Positions 54,041 through 61,224 of a stretch of 61,224 bases of DNA are shown piece by piece. Position numbers and translations under genes: made by a program. The stretch lies in assembly GCA_023511405.1 (NCBI GenBank), contig JAIMBO010000004.1, positions 1-61,224 of the forward strand. Direction: 5' to 3'. The DNA comes from Rubrobacteraceae bacterium. Lineage in GTDB: Bacteria > Actinomycetota > Rubrobacteria > Rubrobacterales > Rubrobacteraceae. The notes below the pieces were generated by a model. That model searched no databases and was not told the origin of the DNA. It saw only the letters and a list, made by a program, of their open reading frames with translations. Within the stretch, counting starts at the first letter, position 1. The number at the start of each line of letters is the position of its first letter.

Positions 54041-54874
54041 CTAGACGAACTTCTTGTAGACCCCGATGTTGGTGGTGTCGCGCACGCCCATCGCCTCCTT
54101 GAGCTCGTTCAGGGTGGCTCCCCGCCGCAGGAGGCGGATGGCGAAGGTGTGGCGCAGCACCATCGGCGAGATGCGCGGCAGCCCCACCTGGTCGCAACGC
54201 TTCCAGAGCGCGTTCTGCAGCGCCTTCGAGGTAGCCACCGGCCTGCCGGCGCGCCCGACGATGAGCTCCGGGGTCTCGTCCTTGCGCATCGCGAGGTAAC
54301 GCTCCAGGGCCCGCACGGTCTCCTCCGAGACCCTTCTGGCACGCGGCGCCAGGTGGGAGCCCGGCCCGCCGAGCTGCACCTGCGCGGCGGCGAGGTCGAC
54401 GTCCGAGCGCAGAAGCCCCCGGATCTCTCCGACCGTCACGCCGGTTTCGAGCATCAGACGGATCATGACCTCGTCCCGGGCATCGTCGAGCCGGTTGACG
54501 GGGAAGGAGAGCAGCTGCTCGGCCTCGTCGTCTTCGAGGAAGGTTATCTGCTGGTCCAGAGGCTGGTGCATCGGCTCTATCGGGTCGAAGTCGAGCCCGG
54601 CGTCGGTCGCGGTCCGGACCCAGTCGAGAAAGCGCCTCACCGCGGCGTCCTTTCTGTAGACGGTGAAGCGCTTGCGCCGCTGCCCGAGCAGGTGGTTGCG
54701 GAAGGCCATCACCTCCCCGACACCGACGTCTTCGATCTCTTCTATGCCGCGCAGGGCGAGAAAGCGGACGAACTCCCTCACGTCCGCCTCGTAGAACTCG
54801 GCGGTGCGCGGGCTCGTCTCGGTGTCCTCGGCCAGGTGCCCGGCGAACTCCGTGGCCAGGATCTCGGCTCTCAT
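54041..54874 (-). CDS. Degenerate XerC/phage-integrase family protein
   Basis: 277 residues with the N-terminal SAM-like core-binding domain (about 1-90) and the C-terminal catalytic-fold domain. The catalytic set is eroded: Arg I is T147 (TGVTVGE instead of TGLR-xE), the beta-hairpin Lys is missing, His II is M238 (SPMVLRHTF) and His III is V264 (MGVRDTTN). R241 and Y273 remain. It likely binds DNA without normal recombination. ATG 54874 lies 7 nt after TAAAAT, so a leaderless mRNA is likely. Confidence 0.8.
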   Translation of the reverse strand: MRAEILATEFAGHLAEDTETSPRTAEFYEADVREFVRFLALRGIEEIEDVGVGEVMAFRNHLLGQRRKRFTVYRKDAAVRRFLDWVRTATDAGLDFDPIEPMHQPLDQQITFLEDDEAEQLLSFPVNRLDDARDEVMIRLMLETGVTVGEIRGLLRSDVDLAAAQVQLGGPGSHLAPRARRVSEETVRALERYLAMRKDETPELIVGRAGRPVATSKALQNALWKRCDQVGLPRISPMVLRHTFAIRLLRRGATLNELKEAMGVRDTTNIGVYKKFV

Positions 54875-54901
54875 GTCTCATATTTTACCGGTCCGCCGGG
54901 G

Positions 54902-54907
54902 TATAAT
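54902..54907 (+). promoter_or_regulatory. -10 box of a leaderless sortase transcript
   Basis: TATAAT lies 7 nt before the sortase GTG with no ribosome site between. The divergent XerC-like gene has its own TAAAAT box at 54882-54887, so the two back-to-back promoters share about 40 bp. Confidence 0.55.
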
Positions 54908-54914
54908 CGCGGCG

Positions 54915-55508
54915 GTGTTCGCCAGCTTGAGACTCTCAGTGATCGTCGTGGCGCTCGGGCTCGCCGCGTTCGCCGTCCTGCCGATCTTCCCCCGCACCGA
55001 GACGGTCTCGACGAAGATACACCCCCAGGCTCAGCCCCAGAGACTGCTGGGCGAGTGGGCGGGCACGAGGCCGGCGGGTGGCGGATCGGGGCCCACGGTG
55101 ATGAAGATCTCCATCCCGCGCCTGGGCCTCAAGGACGTCCCGGTCCCCGACGGCTCCACCCAGTCGGAGCTCGACAAGATAGGCATCATGCACCTCTCGG
55201 GGACGGGCTATCCCTGGCAGAAGGGGTCGAACACGTTCATCGTCGGCCACCGCCTCGGCTATCTCTGGACGCGCACCCCTTATGTCTTCTACAAGCTGAA
55301 CGAGATGAAGCCGGGCGACAGGATCGTCATAGAGCGCGGCGGCAAGACCTACACCTTCAGGGTCTACGACCGCGTCATCGTCCGCCCGGACGACTACTGG
55401 GTCACCTACCCGGTGCCCGGCAGGACGATCGTCTCGCTGCAGACCTGCACCCCGATCCCCACCTTCCAGTACCGGCTCATCGTCCGCGGCGAGCTCGTAA
55501 GTCCCTAA
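54915..55508 (+). CDS. Sortase
   Basis: About 197 residues from GTG 54915. An N-terminal signal-anchor (LSVIVVALGLAAFAVLPIF) is followed by the sortase beta-barrel (VMKISIPRLGLKDVPVPDGS). The catalytic His is in NTFIVGHRL, Cys in SLQTCTPIP and Arg in YRLIVRG. Class E/F-like by the TC-TP motif. No sorting-signal substrate is encoded nearby in the window. Confidence 0.88.
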   Translation: MFASLRLSVIVVALGLAAFAVLPIFPRTETVSTKIHPQAQPQRLLGEWAGTRPAGGGSGPTVMKISIPRLGLKDVPVPDGSTQSELDKIGIMHLSGTGYPWQKGSNTFIVGHRLGYLWTRTPYVFYKLNEMKPGDRIVIERGGKTYTFRVYDRVIVRPDDYWVTYPVPGRTIVSLQTCTPIPTFQYRLIVRGELVSP

Positions 55509-56128
55509 ACTGGTTTGCGGGCCGCGAGCATCTCGACGATCCCTTTCCTGCAACGCCGGCTCTCCTCTACCGAGAACCCCAGCTCGACGACCCGCTCCAG
55601 CGGGCGCCTGAGCAGATGGTCCCCGGCGAACCGGACCGAGAGCGGCTCCAGCACCCGCTGCAGAGAGAAGACGACCGGTGAGGTGCTGCGCACGTGGTCC
55701 AGCAGAAGCAGTCTGCCTCCAGAGCGCAGCACCCGCTTCATCTCCCGCAGGGCGAGACGCTCGTCAGGTATGCTGCACATGGCGAGCGTGCTCACCACGG
55801 CATCGAAGGATTCGTCCTCGAAAGGCAGCGCCTGCGCGTCGGCCTCGGCCAGGTTCACCCGCATCCCGAGCGACCCTGCCCTCTCCCGCGCCACCGCGAG
55901 CATGGCCGGGCTGATGTCCACGGCGCTCAGGCTCACCCCCGCGGGGTAAAAGGGGAAGTTGCGCCCGGTGCCGACGGCGACCTCGAGGACGTCACCCGCC
56001 GCGCGGGAGCACACCCACCGCCGCCCGTCCCCGACGAGGAGGCGCTCGAAAGGCGAGATCCCGCGGTCGTAGTGCGGGGCGGTCTTCTCCCAGATGCGCC
56101 GCGTCCTCTCGGTCTCGGGGTTCCGCAA
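55505..56128 (-). CDS. SAM-dependent methyltransferase, UbiE-like
   Basis: 207 residues. Motif I DVLEVAVGTGRNFPFYP, post-I LSAVDISPAML, motif II ALPFEDESFDAVVSTLAMCS and REMKRVLRSGGRLLLLDHVR are typical of the UbiE/COQ5 group. The substrate is uncertain. Its stop overlaps the end of the convergent sortase gene. Confidence 0.85.
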   Translation of the reverse strand: MRNPETERTRRIWEKTAPHYDRGISPFERLLVGDGRRWVCSRAAGDVLEVAVGTGRNFPFYPAGVSLSAVDISPAMLAVARERAGSLGMRVNLAEADAQALPFEDESFDAVVSTLAMCSIPDERLALREMKRVLRSGGRLLLLDHVRSTSPVVFSLQRVLEPLSVRFAGDHLLRRPLERVVELGFSVEESRRCRKGIVEMLAARKPV

Positions 56129-56130
56129 AT

Positions 56131-56580
56131 CTAGCGCCGCCGGGAGAGATAGCGGGAGATCACGTCGTAGGAGGCGTTTATCTCGGAGGCGAGCCGCTCG
56201 GCCCTGGCGCGCTTGTCCGCGTCGGGAAACCGGTCCGGGTGGAAACGCTTTATCAGCTCGCGGCGCTTCCTGCTCACTTCTTCCATCGGAGCCCCGACCC
56301 GCAGCCCCAGCCTCTCGTAGGCCGCCACGACCTCGGGCGGGTAGCGCCGCGGACGGAACGTCGTGGTCGAAGCACGCCCGGAGCGGTAGGTCCGTCGGCG
56401 CGCCTCCTCACCGGTGCTCCTCCACTCCTCCGCGGCCCCCCGCAGGGCCGCCTCGAAGGCGTTCTTTATGGCCTCGCCGCGCTCCCGCCCCACCCGGAGC
56501 TTCTCCCCGAAGCGCTCGTCCTCCTGCAGGTTGTAGACGAACCCGCGAGCCAGACGGCCCAGGCGGTGCGGGATGCTCAC
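56131..56580 (-). CDS. J-domain protein with C-terminal DnaJ module
   Basis: 149 residues. The C-terminal ~70 residues are a J domain (YERLGLRVGAPMEEVSRKRR, then ELIKRFHPDRF with the HPD motif, and ASEINASYDVISRYL). The N-terminal half (SIPHRLGRLARGFVYN) is unlike DnaJ. It would recruit Hsp70. The start overlaps the upstream gene's stop (ATGA), so it is part of the PspA-led operon. Confidence 0.85.
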   Translation of the reverse strand: MSIPHRLGRLARGFVYNLQEDERFGEKLRVGRERGEAIKNAFEAALRGAAEEWRSTGEEARRRTYRSGRASTTTFRPRRYPPEVVAAYERLGLRVGAPMEEVSRKRRELIKRFHPDRFPDADKRARAERLASEINASYDVISRYLSRRR

Positions 56581-57227
56581 GGTGCCCCCTCTTCCCCCTC
56601 CCCGGGAGCCCCGCCACCACGCTCCTCACGCCGGCGGGCCCCCCGATCTATGACCTGCGTCTCGTCCTGGTCCCAGCCCGAGCCCCCTTCCCCCTCTCCG
56701 GACGCCCGGGTCTCCCTCTCCTCGACCTTCGGCAGGTCGAAGAACTCCCGCACCAGCGCCACGTCGGCGAGGCCTTCTCTCGCCTGGGAGATCTTCTTCT
56801 CCTCCTCGCTCACACCGAAGTCCCGGGCCTCGCGCGCCTTGCGGATCTCCTCCTCCAGCGAGCTTATCACCTCCCGTGTACGCCGCTTGAGCTCCTCCGA
56901 GCGCCGCTGGCTGAGGTCTATGCGGGAGTTGAGCTTGGACTCCCGGCGGTCCGCCGAGCGAGCGAGCTCCTCGATGTCTATGCCCGCGGCGGCGAGCGTC
57001 TGGCGCACGATGCGCACCGCGCTCTCCCGCGGCACGTCGTCCGGCAGGCTCTTTATTATCTCGGCGGCTCGCTCGACGGTGAAGCTGCTCCGGGGACGAG
57101 GTTCCTCGTCTTTCCCCGGCTCGTCGAACTCGAGATCCTCGGTGGAGAAGACCATCGTCTCCTCTTCCTCTCCGGTGGAGAAGATCCTCGATAGAAAGCT
57201 CTTCTGCCTGTCGCGTTCCTCACTCAC
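56577..57227 (-). CDS. Charged coiled-coil protein of the PspA operon
   Basis: 216 residues, acidic ends with a basic helical centre (SLPDDVPRESAVRIVRQTLA, then SQRRSEELKRRTREVISSLE). No membrane segment. The family is not recognised; residues 70-175 look like a structured helical domain. Confidence 0.7.
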   Translation of the reverse strand: MSEERDRQKSFLSRIFSTGEEEETMVFSTEDLEFDEPGKDEEPRPRSSFTVERAAEIIKSLPDDVPRESAVRIVRQTLAAAGIDIEELARSADRRESKLNSRIDLSQRRSEELKRRTREVISSLEEEIRKAREARDFGVSEEEKKISQAREGLADVALVREFFDLPKVEERETRASGEGEGGSGWDQDETQVIDRGARRREERGGGAPGEGEEGAP

Positions 57228-57228
57228 C

Positions 57229-58041
57229 TTATATCGGCTCCATCGACGAGTCGTTTGCAGGGTCCATCGGGCGCGCGATCTCGTCCAGGCTGCGCCTGAA
57301 GTACGAGATGCGCTTCCTCAGGCGGGCGAGGTCCGGGTGTCCGGAGACCCCTCCCTCGTCGAGAGCCAGGAGCTCTCCACAAAGGCTCCCGAGGAGGCTC
57401 TCGAAACCTTCGAGCCGGGCGTTGAGGGTGCTCACACCCGCCAGGAGCTCCTCCCTCACGGCCAGCTCCTCCCTGCGCCCGGCGAGGGCCTCCTCGAAAG
57501 AACCCCGCAGACCGGAGCCGCGGGGTAGCTCTGAGATGTCCTGCTCGAGGTCTCTCACCCGCCCCTGCAGCCCTCCCGGGTCGAGGGCCGCAAGGTGCCG
57601 CCTGAGCAGAGCTCTGCGGCGCAAAAGCCTCGTGGCCTCGCCGAACTCCTCGACCACCGGGACGACCTCGCCGACGAGCATCTCGCGCTGCTCGGCCGGC
57701 AGGTTCTCCCAGCTCTCGACGAGCGTCTTCTGCAGCCCCAGGATACGCCCGGCCTGCGGGGCGGCGACGGGGTCTTCGCGGGCGACCTTCCTGAGAGAGC
57801 GGGCGTTGCGCCGGAGCATCCGACGCATGCGCCGATCTTCCTCGCCCCGCGAGAGCAGAACCCGAGACGTGACCGGCACCCCGGCCCCGACGAGCAGGGC
57901 GGCGAGGGAGAGGACGCCTGCGGGGTCAGCCACCGGATGGACCAGGGAGAGCAACCCCTCCCCCGCGAGCGCGCCGCCCGGAACGAGCCACGCGAGATCG
58001 CGGTTCCTACCCACGATCCTCGTCGTTCCCTTCCCCCTCAC
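57229..58041 (-). CDS. Membrane and helical-bundle protein of the PspA operon
   Basis: 270 residues. One or two N-terminal hydrophobic segments (about 17-62: LAWLVPGGALAGEGLLSLV, VLSLAALLVGAGVPV) followed by a long charged helical domain with coiled-coil pattern. The family is not recognised. The start overlaps the pspA-like gene by 35 nt, suggesting tight coupling. Confidence 0.7.
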   Translation of the reverse strand: MRGKGTTRIVGRNRDLAWLVPGGALAGEGLLSLVHPVADPAGVLSLAALLVGAGVPVTSRVLLSRGEEDRRMRRMLRRNARSLRKVAREDPVAAPQAGRILGLQKTLVESWENLPAEQREMLVGEVVPVVEEFGEATRLLRRRALLRRHLAALDPGGLQGRVRDLEQDISELPRGSGLRGSFEEALAGRREELAVREELLAGVSTLNARLEGFESLLGSLCGELLALDEGGVSGHPDLARLRKRISYFRRSLDEIARPMDPANDSSMEPI

Positions 58042-58729
58042 CGGGCTCGAGCTGCTGAGGCTCTCTCAGACCCATCCGCGCCTCCATCGCCTCCAGCTCA
58101 CGTTCGGCGTCGAGCCGCTTTATGTCCTCCTCGACGGAGGAGATCCTGCGCTGGGTCTCGCTGATCCCGAGCTCGCCGACCGCCTGTGCCTCGTAGGAGG
58201 CCTGGCGTATCGCCTGGCGGGCACGCTCGAGGTCGCGCGAGGAGTCCGAGAGAGAGATGCTGGCCCGGGCCTCGTTCGCCATGCGCAGCGCCCTGGCCCG
58301 CTGGTGTTCTTCCATCAGGGCGGCCCGCTCGCGTACGATCTCGTTGTAGCGCTTCTCCTGCTCGCGGAACGCCTGTTCCATCTCCTGAGAGTTCTTGCGG
58401 GCTTCTTCGAGGCGCCCCTGTAGCTCGGCGAGGCTGGCCTGAGCCTCCTGCTTCTGCTGGATCACCTCGAGCGCGGCCTCCCGCTCCCCGCGAGAGAGCA
58501 GCTCCTGGGCCTGCCGCTCGCGGGCGGTGACGAGCTTCTGCTTGCTGGCGGCGTCGTCCGCGAGCATCTTCTCGTAGGCCATGGTGCGGGCCGCCGCCAC
58601 CTGGAGCTTTTTGAGGTTGTCCAACTCGTCCTGTACGGCGTTCTCGAGGAGTATCTCCGGGTTGCGTTCCTCCACCCCGCTCAGGAACCGTCCGAAGAAG
58701 CCCCGGATGGCCCTGGTCAACCTTCCCAA
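58007..58729 (-). CDS. pspA: PspA/IM30 (ESCRT-III-like) membrane-stress protein
   Basis: 240 residues. Helical throughout with the PspA core: VEERNPEILLENAVQDELDN, ARTMAYEKMLADDAASKQKL, REAALEVIQQKQEAQASLAE and the C-terminal EEDIKRLDAERELEAMEARM. Binds damaged membranes and forms rods or rings. It leads a four-gene operon ending in a J-domain protein. Confidence 0.85.
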   Translation of the reverse strand: MGRLTRAIRGFFGRFLSGVEERNPEILLENAVQDELDNLKKLQVAAARTMAYEKMLADDAASKQKLVTARERQAQELLSRGEREAALEVIQQKQEAQASLAELQGRLEEARKNSQEMEQAFREQEKRYNEIVRERAALMEEHQRARALRMANEARASISLSDSSRDLERARQAIRQASYEAQAVGELGISETQRRISSVEEDIKRLDAERELEAMEARMGLREPQQLEPGEGEGNDEDRG

Positions 58730-58770
58730 TCTACCCTCCAGCGCTCGAGGACCTCGAAACTAACCCAGGA

Positions 58771-59745
58771 TTATATCACCGGCCCTTCTCCCTCCGGCAC
58801 CCGACCCTGCCTCAACCTGCCGGCGAGGATCAGAGCCCCCGGAGAGCCGGCCTCGAAAGCGGCTTCCAGAGCCTCTCCGGCGGCCTCGAGCAGGGCCCGG
58901 GCGGAGGTGGCGTCCTCCGGATACAGGGCGACGCCGACCTTGACCTCCTTCGCCCCGAGCGAGGCGGCGGCGGCGACGCACCGCCGGGCCGCCTCCTCGG
59001 CTTCTTCCTCATCAGCGACGGGGAGAGCCAGGCCGAACACCTCGCCCTCTCCGAGCGGGACCGCGGGCGCGATCCTCTCTCCGACCCGCCGCAGGAGCGC
59101 CGGGAACTCCCCGAACCGTCGTCCGGGGTCGACGAGTATGATGGCGAGCCGCCCGGCGGGCCGGGCGGAGATCTCGGCCTCGGTTCGTCTGACCAGCGCC
59201 AGCTCGCCGCCCGCCACCCCGGCGGCCCCGCCCCCGAGACGGCCGAGCGCGCCCAGCACGAGGAAGACGAGCAGCCTGAAACCGATCACCTCCGGAGACT
59301 GCGGTACGAAATCGGCCGCGAGCAAACCCGGCAGAGCGGCCAGCAAATACCCCAGGGAAACACCGGCGGTCGAGACTATCCACACCCTGCGGGAGCGCCA
59401 GACGGCGGCGGAGATCAGGAGCGGTAGGTAGAGCGGGTAGAGCTCGCTGACCGGCCCGCCGGTGAAGAAGACGATCAGGGAGACGAAAACCGCGTAGAAC
59501 GCGTGCCCCCAGGCGACGGTGCGCAAGGTGAAGGTCCAGCCGGGCATCAGGAGCAGGGCGACGGATCCGGCGGCGAGCACCGCCGTGGAGAGGTAGAGCG
59601 GGATGAGGGAGGAGGGCGGCTCGTAGGAACCGCTGCTGGCCAGCGCGCAGGATGCGCCGCCGAGCAACAGATAAGCGAGCGAGAGCGCCTTCATCCTGCG
59701 CGCGCTGCCGGAGCGTGCCGCGGTCGCTCTCATGACGCCGGTCAT
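58771..59745 (-). CDS. Membrane protein with degenerate GGDEF domain
   Basis: 324 residues. Five or six hydrophobic helices between about 20 and 185, then a GGDEF-like domain. The expected GGDEF signature is replaced by LGEGEVFGLALP, but flanking marks are kept (LLRRVGERI before, KVGVALYPEDATSARALLEA after). Diguanylate cyclase activity is therefore unlikely; a sensor or c-di-GMP-binding role is possible. ATG 59745 or 59733 may be the start. Confidence 0.75.
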   Translation of the reverse strand: MTGVMRATAARSGSARRMKALSLAYLLLGGASCALASSGSYEPPSSLIPLYLSTAVLAAGSVALLLMPGWTFTLRTVAWGHAFYAVFVSLIVFFTGGPVSELYPLYLPLLISAAVWRSRRVWIVSTAGVSLGYLLAALPGLLAADFVPQSPEVIGFRLLVFLVLGALGRLGGGAAGVAGGELALVRRTEAEISARPAGRLAIILVDPGRRFGEFPALLRRVGERIAPAVPLGEGEVFGLALPVADEEEAEEAARRCVAAAASLGAKEVKVGVALYPEDATSARALLEAAGEALEAAFEAGSPGALILAGRLRQGRVPEGEGPVI

Positions 59746-59793
59746 GATACGCTCGCAGCAGGCCCCGCGCCAGCCTCACGCCTCCCGGTGTGC

Positions 59794-60459
59794 TCAGGAG
59801 CTCTTCTTGAGGGCCGGGATCTTCTGCTCCACCGCGCCCCGCTTCTTTATGGCCGTGAAGATCCAGGCCGGCTTGCCGTCGGTGGAGAAGGAATCCACCC
59901 CCGCGGTGGCCTTGGCACCAGGGTGCTCCTTCAGGTAGGCGAGCACCTTGTTCGCCTTCTTCACGGCCGTGGTGCTGTCCACGAGCCTGCTCCGGGCCGG
60001 CAGCACGTGCTTGAGGATGTCCTTGACCTTGCCCTCCGAAAGCCTGCCCTGCTGGACACGCTCTACCCTCTTCGCCCTGACCAGGAAGCTGGCGTACGCC
60101 CTGGACGAAGGCGAGACGTAGGAGTAGAGCCAGGCTGAGGCGCGCCCGTCGGGGCCGAAGTCCGGCCGTGCGGTCGCCACGGCGTAGAGCTTCGCGTCCT
60201 TGTGCCAGCGCTCGGCCGCCCGCCCCGCCACCTCGATGCCCGAAAGGCCGGAGGTCCGGCTCTCCGCCTGCGTCCCACCCCCACCGGAGGAGGCGGCGGA
60301 GGAGGAATGAGCGGCGGAGAAGGACGATCCGGTCGCCTCCGGCGAGGAAGACCGGGCCGTCCCCCGCCCAGAGCAGGAGGTGGCCAAAAGGACCAGGGAT
60401 GCCAGCGCGAGGCTCAGGAGCGCGATTACCCGTATGCGGTTGTGCTCTCTATCCACCAT
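59794..60459 (-). CDS. Lipoprotein of unknown function
   Basis: 221 residues. Lipoprotein signal peptide with lipobox LATSC (Cys about 29), a Ser/Gly/Ala-rich linker (about 30-70) and a C-terminal domain (WHKDAKLYAVATARPDFGPD, then PAWIFTAIKKRGAVE) that resembles no family I can name. It is transcribed opposite to ligA. Confidence 0.75.
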   Translation of the reverse strand: MVDREHNRIRVIALLSLALASLVLLATSCSGRGTARSSSPEATGSSFSAAHSSSAASSGGGGTQAESRTSGLSGIEVAGRAAERWHKDAKLYAVATARPDFGPDGRASAWLYSYVSPSSRAYASFLVRAKRVERVQQGRLSEGKVKDILKHVLPARSRLVDSTTAVKKANKVLAYLKEHPGAKATAGVDSFSTDGKPAWIFTAIKKRGAVEQKIPALKKSS

Positions 60460-60473
60460 AGGGGAGAGTTTAA

Positions 60474-61224
<751 letters not shown>

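Overview
The window looks like high-GC actinobacterial chromosome, most likely a Rubrobacter-type lineage. That guess rests on GC-rich coding, many GTG/TTG starts, leaderless promoters and general gene content; no database was searched. It has two parts: an apparently complete siphovirus-type prophage (about 85-34640) and a host metabolic and envelope region (34640-61224).

Prophage. A tyrosine integrase (150-1307, minus) lies at the left end and a tRNA-Gln(CUG) gene (34640-34709, minus) at the right end, preceded by helically phased short repeats that look like integrase arm sites. A small immunity region (32820-34517) holds a repressor-like gene, two small DNA-binding proteins and divergent promoters. 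A leftward early operon (27012-32732) carries zinc-binding small proteins, a replication initiator-like protein, a Dam-type methylase and a VRR-NUC nuclease. A leftward late operon (about 5315-26758) runs terminase, portal, MuF, scaffold, capsid, connectors, tail tube, chaperones, tape measure, tail tip and fibres, then lysis genes. The left arm (1414-5129) and an insert at 7458-8213 carry cargo: a toxin-antitoxin-like pair, a very acidic small protein, a nuclease lipoprotein, a lamin-tail secreted protein and a membrane-anchored Mrr-type nuclease. The first 27 codons of the window look like an interrupted cas6.

Host region. After htpX and lemA comes a nitrogen-scavenging block read right to left. 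A guanidine-I (ykkC) riboswitch with a terminator platform (about 47338-47487) precedes a ureohydrolase best read as a guanidine hydrolase. Next come a sodium:solute symporter, a formamidase/nitrilase-type amidase, an NCS1 permease with an odd Cys-rich tail, and ureABCFGD without ureE. The adjacent gltBD operon encodes glutamate synthase. Together they suggest guanidine -> urea + NH3 -> more NH3 -> glutamate.

The right end has a degenerate XerC-like protein divergent from a sortase, a methyltransferase, a four-gene PspA/J-domain envelope cluster, a membrane protein with a degenerate GGDEF domain, a lipoprotein and the 5' part of ligA. A recurring feature in host and phage is a -10 box placed 6-7 nt before the start codon, implying leaderless mRNAs.
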